A stretch of DNA of 64,000 bases, taken from Marthasterias glacialis. Lineage: Eukaryota > Echinodermata > Asteroidea > Forcipulatida > Asteriidae. Shown one piece after another: positions 24,191 through 36,739 of the stretch (its first letter is position 1; each line of letters begins with the position of its first letter). Position numbers and translations under genes: made by a program. Below the pieces are notes generated by a model. The model worked only from the letters and a program-made list of their open reading frames with translations. It had not been told where the DNA came from and did no database searches. The stretch covers positions 9,044,351 through 9,108,350 of the forward strand of contig OU452235.1 of NCBI GenBank assembly GCA_911728455.2, in the 5' to 3' direction.

Positions 24191-25039
24191 GACTGTACAT
24201 TCTACTTAGATTGTGACCTTCAATGCATCGGATGAAGTAGTTGTTGCTTGGACAGCTCATGCACGTTTTTGTAATTAGTCTCTAAGAGCTACCACTCCCA
24301 TTGTTTCAGAATAGTGCGGCCATCTCTATCATTGTCTAATAATAAATGTGAAACGCTGAAAGGCTTTTAAGTTATGAAGTTATGTACTGTATGTACATAA
24401 TACACGTAGTTGATGGAGTGACCTTATATTTATTATGTATGTGTAGTACATCTTATGCCACGCGAGTCTCTGTGTAGTTTATACATTTCAAACTTATTTC
24501 CACAAACCTTCAAACAGTACAAAGAAACAAAAAGCATCAGCTGAATGTGCTATGAGGAGCCTAACTCTCTTCAAATTGACTAAATTGTGAACGATTGTAA
24601 GATTTTACATTTTCTTCCGAAAGAGGGTGTTTTTGTACACTTTGTGCCTGCCTCTCAACCACACCACAAACGGTTGATGTCAGAGGTCACATGATCTACA
24701 GTCTGTGAACTGGGAACCATTCCATTGATTTTCTTTTGTATCTTGAGTCATTGTAAAAAGAAGGTGGGGTGGGGGATTCAATTTGAAGGGCTAAAAGAGG
24801 TGAAAAACATTTTGATTGAAGACTCAACAAATAATTATTTACAAAGAAAGTGCATGTGTTCCATCAAACAGTACTATTTATCAAAAGGGTCAATGTCAAC
24901 GCCAACCTAGCATTTTGTCCTTGAAGTCATTTATGATATTTGGTTCAACTTGTTTTTCTTTGCAAGCCTGGAATTAAATCATTCTTCATTGGATTATATA
25001 TATATCTCCATATATCTCCATTAGATTACCAGAAATTCC

Positions 25040-25460
25040 ATGGAAACAATTTGAAGGTAAAATATAGGATTGATAAGCTGATGGTGCAGTGTTGTTTACT
25101 ATACAGGGATAAAAAGAAACATGTGAAAAATTTGGCTATATCCGTCGTCCGAGTCAGGAGTAAATAGTGAAAAACCGTGCACACTTTTCAGCAAGTAAAC
25201 AGATTGCTCTTAATTTTGATTGTTACAAGCGAAATTAAAATCAGGCTCTTCAAAAATCTGTTTTCTCAACTTTGACAGCATATCAGACATAAATATTTCC
25301 AATTCGCAACTTCCCATGTTACAGCTTCCGATGGTTTCTATTTACCAAAACTAACAGTCGTTTTGAAGTCCACTCTCGAAAGGTACAAACCCGTCGTCTC
25401 CCGTTGGGCTCAACCCGTCGTCTGAGTCAGGAGAAAATAGTGAAAACCATGCTCACTTTT
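25040..25460. repeat. Dispersed repeat with GTCGTCCGAGTCAGGAG motif, partly duplicated
   Basis: TATAGGATTGATAAGCTGATG...CCGTCGTCCGAGTCAGGAG...GTGCACACTTTTCAGC matches 31640-32200. A second copy of the CGTCGTCTGAGTCAGGAG motif begins at 25408. Confidence 0.7.
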
Positions 25461-25737
25461 CAGCACACTTTTCAGCCTATAAAACACACAGTCCTTAACT
25501 TCGATTGTTACAATGGGGGTCTTCAAATTCTATTTTCATGACATTGGCAGTATTTCAGACAGAAGTGTTTCTATGGAAGATTGGAACTGTCATGAACTCT
25601 ATACTCAGTATGCTGTCAGATTGATATTAATAATGATACAAATTGATGAATACCAATCCTGTATTCTACCTTCAAGAGGCACTAATAATGTCAAAGGAAA
25701 CGATTGCCTTGAATAATTCTAGACCTGACGCAAGAAT

Positions 25738-25990
25738 GTGTTATCACGTGACCTATTGTGGGTAAGAACGTCATCTGAGCTGATGGCAAACTACGTGCAA
25801 ATACTTGCCGTGACCGACAGAGTCACACCAAAAGTCGGCTTTTGGTGATAATAACACAGTTACTACGCCATTGTTATTAAAGTTGTATGTTGTGACATTT
25901 ATATTAGTCATATCACTGTTTCATAAACTACCAGTATTCTACTACAAAAGAGGTTTATTTTGAGTTATGCACTACCAGCGTCGGACGACT
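25738..25990. repeat. Diverged copy of the ATAGACCGATTGC TIR family
   Basis: ATCACGTGACCTATTG, GAGCTGATGGCAAACTACGTG, GTTGTGACATTTATATTA and ATGCACTACCAGCGTCGGACGAC follow the order of 61151-61950. Ends lost. Confidence 0.6.
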
Positions 25991-27383
25991 GGAAAAGTTC
26001 ATCAGCCTAAACACTATTACTTGTCACTATCTGCAACTGGTTCATGACTCATTTTGAACCCTGTTGTTATTTATTCAGTGATGTAGATTTACAGCTTTCA
26101 TTGGTTGCATTGATTGACAACTTAATTACAGGCTTATAGTCCATAAGTAGTAATTTCTTTTCCTATGGAAATCATCAATTGAAACAATTTTGTTAACATA
26201 AGTTGAGGCCCAAGTTAATACTACTGTAATGAAACTGCCAAAAACATTTCTTTGTATAGGAATTCAAAATGTCAAATTTAGTGGGTCGCATGTAGCTGTA
26301 GGTGGTCCGGTGATGTTGATTCTGCATGAAGTTATCATTGGTTTACCGGAATAGTATACCTTTAAAATGACATTATGAAAATATGTCATGATTCGGCGTT
26401 AAAAAAAATCCAAAATGATAAAAAGTACATCACCTGGTGGTGTTACCCAATCTTGATGGCTACATGTAGATATAGCTTATATTTAGCCAGCAGTATCTGG
26501 CATGGGACATGGGATAACCTAGAACTGGAGGACTGCAACGTCCAAGCGTGACATTTTTCCTACTTAAGTCTGATTTCCGTCTTTTGGGCCCTCAGAAAAA
26601 TCAGTAAAATTGTTATTATATAGCCTGAGAACTGTACCAAAGCGTCTACCATACATGCATGTACATGGTGGTCAGACCTTGTACTCAATCAAAATTTCCT
26701 ACTTTTTTTCCAAGGGCCAAATACCGTACCTAAAACTCCTACAAAAAACTAACACTACAAGGAACTGCGCAGAGAAAGGTTCTTATACAAGGGCAAGGTA
26801 CAAACTGTAGGGTTTCCCGACCAATTTCAACAAAAACTCGTACAGTTTTACACCCGGCTCATTCAATGTTCGAAAATAAATGCTCCGTCGCACCAGCATT
26901 CAACAGTCAAAAGGAGGAATTCAATTTCAACAGTTTATCACTGGTCAAACAAGATCATTCGAATTCATTATAGGTCGCAAAGATCATTCAATTTCGCAGA
27001 AGCCAACAGCAAGAGGCTGGTCGACCACTCAATTTCATCAATTGTAAATAGGTATATAGAAGTTCAACTGAAGAATGGTGACTATGTAGCCTTGAATGTT
27101 GGTAAATGAAACAAACCTGAATGAAAAGAACGAAATCATGTGTGCACGAAAACAAAATTGAATGCAGTAGTAGCTAAAAAGAAACCGTATTTTGACTGAA
27201 TTTGGGAAGCATGCGTGAATCTGAATGCGTGTTAATAAAAGTGAACAAATTTTTGCTGAAATTGACGGGGAAAACTTTATAGTTTGAGCTCAGCTGTCTT
27301 GTTGTGAGGCACGATGTGATAAAGGATTTTTATGAAAATAATAGTTTGGTTATGTTGTCTTGTTATAGCTGGATTCCACATAC

Positions 27384-27985
27384 GGGTCGTTCCATGAAGG
27401 TGGAACACTAGGGACATCGTTACCACCTATGAAGCTTTTTCACCACTTCACTAGTCTACTCAGTCAATCTTGCTTTACATTATAGTGTAAATTACACCAA
27501 ACAGGAATCACAAAAAGGTTTTACTTGATTACTGTGGTGTAAAGTAAATGTGATACAGTGCCTGCACTGATGTAACGGGGACACCATAGGTTTGACATCT
27601 GATGTCCATCGTAAGATACCTTAATTTTCTCAGGCATGTGTACTTTAATACCCATGTATAAGAACGCTAAGAAGTAATTTTTTTATGGATGTGGCATCAA
27701 GTTTCTGTTGAACATTGTCAATTTGTTTATTCCATAATACTGGAAAAAATGTGTCACAAGCATGGCGGCCCTGTTACACCATTACCATGATTTTGTTTAT
27801 AGAACATTTGCAAAAAATATCAGGTAAGATGGTGTGGGAAGGATTTGAAACTGTCTGAAATACTTTCAAAACCCGAATATAATGTGATGATTGATAAACA
27901 TAATTTAGAACCAACATTTTATCCTAACAAAACTGATAATATTGAAAAATGTCACAGATAGTGTCCCACCTTCATGAACTGACCC
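27384..27985. mobile_element. TIR element of about 600 bp
   Basis: GGGTCGTTCCATGAAGGTGG / CCACCTTCATGAACTGACCC termini followed by GACACTA-type pairing. AT-rich interior with no long ORF. Confidence 0.7.
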
Positions 27986-28325
27986 ATATTACATGTAGTG
28001 TCTATGAAACGACCGTTTCACTCGTGTCTCCAGCCCTAAAACGTTTATGCAACACATTCTTCAATTCTTCCTACTAATGTACAGTGTATATCTATTACAA
28101 ATAAGTAAGAACTTTCTGATGGAACGAACTAGTAGTCAGTCATGTACAATCCATATAAGTGTCTTCTCTCACAATTATCAAAATGCTGCTTTATTTATAG
28201 CAGAAATATAAATGTATTCTGTGGCAGTAAATTATTAAAATTACAAGATTATTGATTGTAAAATCGGCTTTGTGTATCCTCTTTAAAAAAGGGAAAAGGG
28301 ATATGACAAAAGGGAAAAGGGATAG

Positions 28326-28342
28326 ACAACAACAACAGCAGC

Positions 28343-28391
<49 letters not shown>

Positions 28392-28432
28392 GCAACAACA
28401 GCAGCAGCAACAGCAACAACACAACAACAACT
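28326..28432. repeat. (CAA)n/(CAG)n trinucleotide tract
   Basis: About 35 CAA/CAG units. The frame across it would be poly-Gln but lacks flanking coding sequence. Confidence 0.92.
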
Positions 28433-29518
28433 AACCCTACCTCTCCCTTCTAAGAAAGGCATGCATATTTAAATTCTTGAACATTTAACTCGGAGTTAGA
28501 ATTAAACAGAATATAATAAAAATGAAAGGCTAAAGATAAGATATACATTAGAGTGGACTTTGAGCTCTGCCCTCAGCAGACTAGTAATCTGTTAGATAAC
28601 TATGTGGAGAAGTCTAACCATACTATATAACCAATTATTATGTTGTGAAACCAACGTTTGTTTTCTTTCTTTAAAAAACAAGGCAACCATTGTAAGCTGG
28701 CATGGAAAACAGTCGGGACCCTTTTTTGTTGTTCAATGTTTGCTTCTGTTAAAGAACACAGGGGATATGGCAAAGATGCCCGCAGCCGGAGAAAGGTCCA
28801 TGTTAAGATTTGGACCCAATAACATCAAGGATTGTCGAGCAAGATTTTTTTGCCCGTTTGAAAAAAACGAAAAGAAGAAAAAGAAAAAGGGAAAAATAAA
28901 TAAATAAAATAAACACCCGCGTGAGATAAGAATGGGATTACTCGAAGGATTAAGTGATAAAACAGAAAACACGAACCTTTTCGTGGGCCATGATATTTTG
29001 AAATATTAATAGCAAACACAATTATTAATGATGCTAATACAAATTTTGATAAATTAAAAATTTCGTAAAACTGTTCAAAAACTGCCCGCCCCCGGGCGCC
29101 CCGCCCTCTCGTTAACAGTGACATGTTCAAGTATTGGGTTTCCTTGGAAGTATCTCCTCCTTCCAAGCATGTACATGCCTCTCAAAAGAGGGCATTGTCG
29201 TGCTATGTGAGGTGCAAAAGTGGCATGGCAGGAAAAACAAACACTTTCATGGTAACGTACGGATGGAAAAAACAACAAAAATAACGTGCTTTTGTAGCAT
29301 TTGAACTTTGCATGGCGGAGATAATCAGGTTTGTGGTAACACCATGTACATAAATCTCTCTTATGAGTTGTGTTGGTTCTGAAAAGAACCGGTGGTGAAA
29401 CAACTCGTATATTCGATCAGTACGCTCTGATCGTATTCAGGAGAAATTTGCTTTTGTTCGGAGTAAAAAGCCTGATTAAGATTTGTTAAAAGGAGACCAA
29501 TGTTGGAGAGATAGTTAC

Positions 29519-29752
29519 CTAACACCTTGGTTTCTGGGTTGGAGTTAGAGACTTAACATTAAAGAAACTCCTAAGTGTCCATACTTGAACGAAACCAGCC
29601 AAGACTATGATAGCGGCTTGGGCAACGGACCAATATAATATATAATCAGCATTGCTAGCTTGTAACATTGTGTCCTTCTCCGTACCGAAGCGTAACATAT
29701 ACTGCAGTCTTGAGACGCGGAACATGTGATGCCATGTTTTTTGGAGCGATTG
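29519..29752 (-). CDS. TMED6: TMED6-like exon 4 (stem, membrane span, tail)
   Basis: 77 codons plus TAG after acceptor TCATCACCAG. Membrane span YWSVAQAAIIVLAGFVQVW, then FF and the KPRC terminus. Confidence 0.87.
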   Translation of the reverse strand, partial: QSLQKTWHHMFRVSRLQYMLRFGTEKDTMLQASNADYILYWSVAQAAIIVLAGFVQVWTLRSFFNVKSLTPTQKPRC

Positions 29753-32700
29753 CTGGTGATGACACATGAAAGAAATATTTCATAAAAAAAAACAATTTTA
29801 GACTGACTATCGTGGGTTAGAATACAGGCTAGTTAATTGATGGAAAGGGAAATGACATTAAATATAACATAACAAAAAAGAACTACATTTAAACTTGAAC
29901 AAAAATGTAAAAGATTGAGAAGAGGGAGCACAAATATTGACTTTGTTCAATATAAATACATTTTTGGTGCCTTTATAAACATTTCAGCACTGTGGTCGCG
30001 GTTGAGTAAAGACAACGAAAATGAGGTGATTCTTTATTAGGGATTCTGTTTACGAACATCAAGCGTATGTTTTATTGCTGCAGCCGAGAGGGTCTTAAAA
30101 TAAATCCTGATAATCTTCTCGACTTTGAGACGATATTTCAGAAAATAGGAATGAGTATGAACTTTAGTTGTTAGTTTGGTTGTTGCTGACAGTGTTGGTT
30201 ATTCTGTTGAGACAAATGATGACAAATTTGGCACATTCTGTCTGAGACCCCCCCCCCTAACCCCGCATTCACAACAGATTTGCTGAGCCCTAAAACGAGT
30301 GATTGTTTCAGATGTGGTCTCGATGTGGAGATGAAAGAATAGCTTTATATTGTTATGCGACATGTTATAAACAATTCACACCTAAACCGAGTTTAGAAAC
30401 TATTCACAATAGGCTACTTACCGATGCATTTACTAAGCTGTGCTCGGTTTCCTCTTTCAGGAGAAAATACTTTTGTAGAGTGTTTTCCTCGAACATATCA
30501 ATCGTTATGGAAACTCTCTTAGGATGGAATCGGGAAACGAAGTTTCCAAAGCACACATTGTAGATTTCTAAATAATACAAAATGCTGATTGTAAACATCA
30601 AGAACAACAAGTCACAAGTGCATTAACATTAACATTAACAGCAAAAAGAAAAACAAACAACGGGAATACATTTAAATAATAATAATACTAAATAATAAAA
30701 AAGTAACAAAGACCAAACTTGTCGTATTCAACATAACTATATAATTCTAAAATGATTTCTTTCATGTACTTGAAATAAATTGAGTTCATGCATGTTTTCA
30801 TGTCTGTCAACTTTTACATATTTTTGTCTCTTTCTTTATATTATAGATTATGTATATAAAACTAGTAGGGTTGATGGCCTTAGCTTTCGATCCAAACCGG
30901 ACCTTCGTCAGAGGCAAAAACAAGCACAAACATAAAAACAGATCCATTTATAGAAAAACCTAGGGATTAAAATAGATGGAGAGTATCCAAAATAGGCGGG
31001 AAAAAGACAACCAATCAAAGTTAATTAAATACAGACAAAGAGATTGTTGATGACCAATCAAAATACAGCAGTGTGGACAAATAGATTATGTATATATATA
31101 TATTTCCCTCTTTTTTATTCTGAACTGCAGTGAACCATTTGATTAGCCTATCAGAATGAACACTTTAGTCAAATACTGATGTGGCTATTGATCAAGTTGA
31201 TTTTATATTAAAAAAAAGTCTCCATCAATAGTCTTACATTTTTTGTTTAGTGTTCGTATAGAAAGGTCAGTAGTTAACTTATTGGAGATGTTTTTCTGAA
31301 TAAAAACGAAGGGAAATCAAGTCCAACGTTAACATCAAATAGATTAATCGCACAAGAGAACTTAAGAAGTGTAGATCGGACACGGGAAATGTATTCTTAT
31401 TTAAGAGTTAATACCGTCTTTTTCGACATCTCGCTCGAACTCATCTTCAAGGTGATTATAAGACGTGTAAAGTCTTTCGCCACGGTTAGTTTTAATCAAA
31501 ACTCGCATGTTATGCTCAACATCTCTGCTGCTTGCCTGCAAGTATTAAAAAAAAAAGGGTACTTCAGTTATGTCCACTTTATTTACAAGAAACCTACATT
31601 TAGACCTCAGTGGCCTGACCCGGCGCCAATTTAAGTTATATCCGCATTTGAATATAACATAGGATTGGTTAAGCTAATACCGCAGTGTTGTTATACACAT
31701 GAAAAAAACAAAACTGTGAAAATTTGGGCTATATCCGTCTTCCGAGTCAGGAGCAAATAGTTAAAAATCCGTGCACACTTTTCAACTTGTAAACATTATT
31801 ATCCTTATTTTCGATTGTTACAATCGAAATTAAAATCGGGGCCTTCAAAATCGGTTTCCTCGACTTTGACAGTATTTCAGACAGAACTATTTCTATGGAA
31901 GATTGGTACTGGTATGAACTTCATCATCAGTAAGCTTTTGACAGATACCAAGAAAGATGTGTTTTTTATGAACACAATCCTGTATACTACCTTTAACTGT
32001 ATGTAAGGTGTTGCATTTGGGTCAGTCCAAACCTGCTTCCCTTAAACGAGAGTCTCATGGTTATTATTTTGTGATGATCGTAAACCATCCGATCAATTCG
32101 GAACTTCCCATGCTACCGCTACCGCATGGTTTCTATAATATTTACCGAAACTAACGGCCGTTTATAAGTCCACTCTGGAAAGGTACATTTTTTGTTAGGT
32201 AAAGACTGTTAATATTCGGAATAAGCTTCAAACATAGAAACTCTAATTTTAAAGTTTACCAGGACCCATCCTGATGATAAACATTCTCGTCTGAAATACG
32301 TCAAGAAAAAAAAACGGTGGAAGACTCCAAGAAAACTGTCGATTATTTCAAATATCGAAAAAAAAGGATATCGTGAATAGTTCACAAAATCCCGACAAAG
32401 CAAAACTGCTTGGCATTGTTTGAATGTTTTCACAGTAATCGTCACAGGTTTGTTGTTGGGTGGCGATGGAAATTAACTCTAGTCGACCTTTTGTGTTCAT
32501 TCACATCATTGGATGATAGTACAAATACAGTCATGGAAATTTAAAGTGAAAGTGATAACATTACAGTAATTTTGTTATCATCATCTCTGCTCAATCACAG
32601 GGAACGCAAAACTTCAACTTACACGAGCAAAGCTCTTTACACGTTTTTTTTTTAAATATAATTCTCAACAAGTTGCGTAGCTTTTTGATGCAATCTTTAT

Positions 32701-33430
32701 TCAATCTTTATTCAATCAGTATGCCTGAAGCAACAACGGATTATTGCCAACCTTACCATCGCAATGATTAAACATGTTAAGTCCATCCACCTAATGTGCA
32801 TGAAGTTTGCTCACTAAAGCAAACATGTAGTGGAAAAAATTTATCTTCACGTTGTGAAGAAAACAACAAGTTAACGAGTATACGTCATTCAATTTGGTAT
32901 AATCGCCAACACCTCAAAATGCATTCAACATTTTAGTACGCATTCTTAGGAAGAGTTTTGGTCGCATAAGACGAAATTAATTTGTTTGTTTATTTCATTT
33001 ATTATTCAAAAACAATAACACTTCAGGCTGAACTATTTAAAGGAAAGTTTTCTATCATCCTTATCATTATTTAATGTAAGGTATACATCTAAATGTGTGA
33101 AAATTTATGTTTTTCTTTCTTACCAATGTTGAGTTTATCGGGTTCGAAACAAACACTATTATGTTGATTACTTACATGGAAATGAAGTTGGAACTTAAAT
33201 CCTGGCTTGACTCTCTGGAAGAAGCACTGCTCCGTTCCCCTCTCAAGGATGAAGGTCAGCTGGAAGCTAACCCAGGGCTGCTCCCGATCTACAGGGTCAA
33301 CATATGAGTGTCCAGATGGCTCATTCCAATTACAAACCACACATTTCAAAACTATACTCATAAGACAAATTGTCAACAAATAAGAATAAATTACCGGATG
33401 TATTATGAGAGTCATTCTGCTCGGTAACAT
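29519..33430 (-). CDS. TMED6: Transmembrane emp24 domain protein 6-like (p24/GOLD cargo receptor), four exons
   Basis: Joining exons 33430-33176, 31535-31415, 30567-30422 and 29752-29519 gives 756 nt, 251 aa plus stop, with consistent phases (0, 1, 0). Seen: an N-terminal hydrophobic stretch (about 7-33) fitting a signal peptide; a GOLD domain (about 53-148) with Cys69 and Cys131 at the conserved disulfide positions (TEQCFF, YNVCFGN); a helical stem (about 150-205); one membrane span (212-234); and a cytosolic tail RSFFNVK...TQKPRC. The FF pair is a COPII-binding signal, and the last residues match vertebrate TMED6 (KKPRC end) rather than TMED1/2/3/5/7/9/10, whose tails usually end in basic COPI signals. 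p24 proteins cycle between ER and Golgi. Human TMED6 is 240 aa. Exon 2 has a weak donor (GTATTA). Start Met1 or Met6 is possible. Confidence 0.85.
30422..30567 (-). CDS. TMED6: TMED6-like exon 3 (end of GOLD, stem)
   Basis: 146 nt, phase 1 to 0, from TATTTAG to GTAAGTAG. Begins IYNVCFGNF with the second GOLD cysteine, then beta strands and a Glu-rich helical stem. Confidence 0.83.
30859..31080 (-). mobile_element. 222-bp retroposed insert with hammerhead-like core (Penelope/retrozyme-like)
   Basis: Bounded by a perfect 16-bp direct repeat, ATAGATTATGTATATA (30843-30858 and 31081-31096). On the minus strand, 30911-30885 reads CTGACGA, AGGTCC-loop-GGATC (a pairing stem), then GAAA: the conserved core order of a hammerhead ribozyme. 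Hammerheads are known in Penelope-like elements and in small non-autonomous retrozymes. Lies in a TMED6 intron. Confidence 0.5.
31415..31535 (-). CDS. TMED6: TMED6-like exon 2 (middle of GOLD)
   Basis: 121 nt, phase 0 to 1, after acceptor TACTTGCAG. The reading (VLIKTNRGERLYTSYNHLED) has the length and polarity expected between the two GOLD cysteines. The donor GTATTA is non-optimal. This exon was found by phase and family fit, so it is the least certain of the four. Confidence 0.7.
31640..32200. repeat. Second copy of the GAGTCAGGAG repeat
   Basis: ATAGGATTGGTTAAGCTAATAC...GTCTTCCGAGTCAGGAG...GTGCACACTTTTCAAC, then TTTCTATGGAAGATTGG as at 25570. Lies in the TMED6 intron between exons 1 and 2. 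A shorter relative sits at 42230-42340. Confidence 0.7.
33000..33140. mobile_element. Right-half copy of the CCCAGCTCAACATTGG element
   Basis: ACACTTCAGGCTGAAC through CTTACCAATGTTGAG matches the right half of the copies at 10.4 and 60.8 kb. It lies in the TMED6 intron, about 35 nt downstream of the exon 1 donor. Confidence 0.65.
33176..33430 (-). CDS. TMED6: TMED6-like exon 1 (signal peptide and first half of GOLD)
   Basis: 85 codons ending in phase 0 at TTCCAT before GTAAGTAATC. The second in-frame ATG (Met6, A at -3) has the better context. Contains Cys69 of the GOLD disulfide. Confidence 0.82.
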
Positions 33431-33439
33431 TACAAAGAA

Positions 33440-34990
33440 AGGAAACCCGACTGATGTGAATTTTTTTTAAATATAAAAGACTGCTATGTGACTACAGAGT
33501 GAATGCACATGTGGCTGTTGTGTGATTGTTGTTAATATTTAATCACTCAGTGTTTTATACCATATGGTAATAGATAATAAACGGTACAAGCCATTCCGTA
33601 CGTAGGGGTTGGTTGATTTTAAGAGTAATTGCCTTTTTGTTTATAGTTGGCTCATTCATTCATTACATTCTACGATCAACATTTTTGGGGGTCAATATAG
33701 CTCTTTGATTAACCTTATAATGATCGTGAATTTAATAAGACGCAGTGATCATAAAACAGATCTGTCTTTTACTAAATGGTGTTACTAACAAGATCACGAG
33801 CCCAATTCGTTTTAAAGGAGCTTGTTGACAAACAAACAATAATACTCAATTAAATTGGGTTATGTTTGATAAAAACTAAGCTGGACAGAGAGTGGAGCTA
33901 ACCCGTGCGTTGTTTTGAAGACAGCCGATAGGCCCGCACTGAAACAAATCGAAAGGTGGACACCTCATGATGGAGGGCGTGCACTGCTGAAAGGACAAAC
34001 ACTGAAAAGCTGAAGGTTATTTTTGTCTGGTATCTCATTGACCAACAATTATATCTGAAGGGTCCCCCTCGAACCGGTTACCAATTACCCATAAATATAT
34101 AAATATATTTACATATATTTCAACAATATATTTAAATTTGGTGCGTCGTATAAATTTACAACCCAATTTTAACGCCATAACACAATATATATAGTGACAC
34201 ACTGCAATGAGCGTGGCGGTATAGAGGGCATGCTCACCGGCTCATGTGTGATGTATCAATTTTATTGTCTGAAATTCATAGCTCATATTATATTTCCTCC
34301 CTTCACAATACAGTCGTGAATAACACCTAAGAGGAAATAGCTCTCCACAACAGAGGGCGCACTACTACTTTAACAGTGGGGGTGCACTGATTAAAAATCG
34401 CAAGGTTGTAAAAAGGCATAAGTTTTGGGATTATTTTAGTTTAAGAAGGAGTTAATCCCAATCGCTTCATCACTGTTGGTATATAAATTAAATGTAAATA
34501 TAATCACAATTTTCAATGTGTTATTTTCACTATTAAGTTCTTCATCGGGTGGATTTGTAATTCAATGAAGGTGAAGCGTATCGAGATCAGCTTGGTTAAG
34601 AGGCCGGGTCTACTTTTTGTGACCTTTTCTGTTTTGGTCGCTAAAGTTGACAGGTGAATGGTGGCAATGGGAAGATAAATTCAGCTTTAGGGGCGGAGGA
34701 GAGGGACCCTGAAACTCGCTCATGAAATTATTATGATTTAAAACAATTATACAAGAAGGATCGGTTGGTAAGTAGGATTTTTGATTTACATTTAGGCTGA
34801 ATTGGGGTTACATTTGTTTACTGGGGAAAAATGCACATGTGTCTTACAATTTACAAAATGTAAACAGGCTTAGAGCAACATGGGCCTGATTAATTTCAAT
34901 CATGCATAATTGTACATTGATGGATAGTAATGATATGTGAATAGACCGTGCAGCTTTTGTTTACAAAAAGAGTGACCTTGTACATTCCGG
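33440..34990. other. No gene seen; upstream of TMED6
   Basis: AT-rich, with ATATAT-rich patches at 34090-34140. Presumably contains the TMED6 promoter; no element identified. Confidence 0.5.
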
Positions 34991-35006
34991 GGCCTTTTCT
35001 GGCAGG

Positions 35007-35210
35007 CAGCGGTGCAGCCAGTATTTTTCACAGGGGGGGGGGGCGGGAGCATTGCTTTGCAGTGGAGAGGGGGGGGGGGCAGGTACCATGTTTAATGAAT
35101 TACATGTATCTATATTTTTTATGGGGTGGTACCTGGGGGTGCCACTGGGAATTTGTCGGGGGGGGGGGGGGGGGCACGTGCCCCCAGGCTTCCCCTTGGC
35201 TACGCCGCTG
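35007..35210. mobile_element. hAT-like MITE with perfect 8-bp target duplication
   Basis: Ends CAGCGGTGCAGCCAG / TTGGCTACGCCGCTG, flanked by CTGGCAGG on both sides (34999-35006, 35211-35218). CAG...CTG ends with 8-bp duplication are typical of hAT. Interior is made of three long G-runs. Confidence 0.8.
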
Positions 35211-35875
35211 CTGGCAGGCAAGATACTACACTGGTCTGTGGGAAGTTTGACATTTTGTGTCATAATGTCCCCATAAATTCAAGAGTTAATACAAAAGTAA
35301 CAGCTGAACAAGTTTTGAGATGTGCTCCCTTTCTTCATATCAAATGTTTATAAAAATCAGTGCAATCTCAAATAAGATTTGATGTGTTCTTCCATTGGGC
35401 TTTGTACAAATCGTGCCTGAAGGATGTCCATGCTCTATGGCCATTTTGTAAACGTGATGTCACAGGTCACATGGTCTATAAGTATAATGTGTAATTCACT
35501 GTTTGGTATTTGGTAAATTTGTTTACTTTCTGAGTGCCACTTTTTAATGGATTTTTTAAAAGATTTTTTAATGGAAGTTGGACTGTATTTCCCTTTTTTA
35601 ATATTCCTCTCGATATCTTTTTAAAAAGAAAATTCAAGCAGACATTTCATTGCACGTCTGACACTCCTGCGCACCCATTCCCAGAAGAACTAACGTTTAG
35701 CAAGTAGCATTTTCAAGACCACCCTAGACCTGTAAATGGCTTATTTTTCAAAATTTTGACATTTTGTTCAAAGTTCCCGTTCCTCTCTTTATACATTCTG
35801 TCAACCTTTCTGGCCAGGTAAGGATATAATTTGACCTAAATTAAGGGAGATAAAGTGGCAGATAGATAGTCTTAA

Positions 35876-36043
35876 GGCTGGTTTATAGTCGGTCGCGCGA
35901 TGGTCGCACGGCAGTAAAATTGCACGATGCAAATTATAGTCGACGCTGACGCCTCAGCGACTATAGACTGCAATAAAACGGTTCAGCGTCCAGCGATCAC
36001 AGCGTCAGGCGATTATCATCGCGTGACGAACTATAAACCAGCC
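35876..36043. mobile_element. MITE flanked by TTAA
   Basis: GGCTGGTTTATAGTCGGTCGC at the left and GACGAACTATAAACCAGCC at the right, with TTAA on both sides. Interior GC-rich with GCGTC/GCGATC repeats. piggyBac-like by target site, Harbinger-like by TIR style. Confidence 0.75.
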
Positions 36044-36739
36044 TTAAGGTGTTTTTGCCGTTATTTGATATGACAATTTATGAGAGTAAGTATTTTATTT
36101 TTGTAAAAATTTTTCTTTGAATGGAGAGTTAAATCAGTGCAGAGTTTGCTGAGCCCGCTGTACAGCCACGAGTAAGGAATCAAGCCTTTATGTCTGCAGA
36201 CTCTAAACTAAAGACACTTCACCAAGAACAAGGTGATAGATTGTTGACAAGTCTTTTATTCCACACACCCATCCTTAGTGTGCTAATATTGAATAATACT
36301 AGTTTGAAATAATGATCTACAAGACATGCAGATCTAACTGAGTTATTTCTTCCGCACATGGGTTCATGGCACCAGTGGTTATAACCAGACATTTTCATTT
36401 TTTTTTTTTTTTTTTGGGGGGGGGGACAAATTTGGTGTGACACATTAATTTTTAAAAAATTCTTTTAATTTTTTTTTTTGGGGGGGAGGCTGTTTAATGT
36501 ATCAAACCATTTATTTGTGCATTTTTTTCAACCTCATGGGTGGGGGTGGGTGGGGTGGTTCAAGAGGGGGTTCTGGGGAGGGGGCAGTATCGGTTACCGT
36601 CATTTGTGTGATAGCAATTCGACGGGTGCACTACACTAAATAGAGAGAATTCCATGCGCTGAGCCTCATTAATAAAATGTAAACCCACAACTTTTTCTGT
36701 AAATCAAAGATTTGAAAGTCCTTGCTTTTATGGATTGTT

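Noticed and set aside
28252..28434. Poly-Gln open frame
   Set aside because: The frame is only a CAA/CAG microsatellite with no coding sequence around it.
32250..32310. Candidate TMED6 exon with AG/GT borders and the right phases
   Set aside because: Only 31 nt and unlike the GOLD middle; the exon at 31415-31535 has the right length and character.
34948..35353. Gly-rich and Pro-rich ORFs
   Set aside because: Artefacts of G-runs in the hAT-like MITE.
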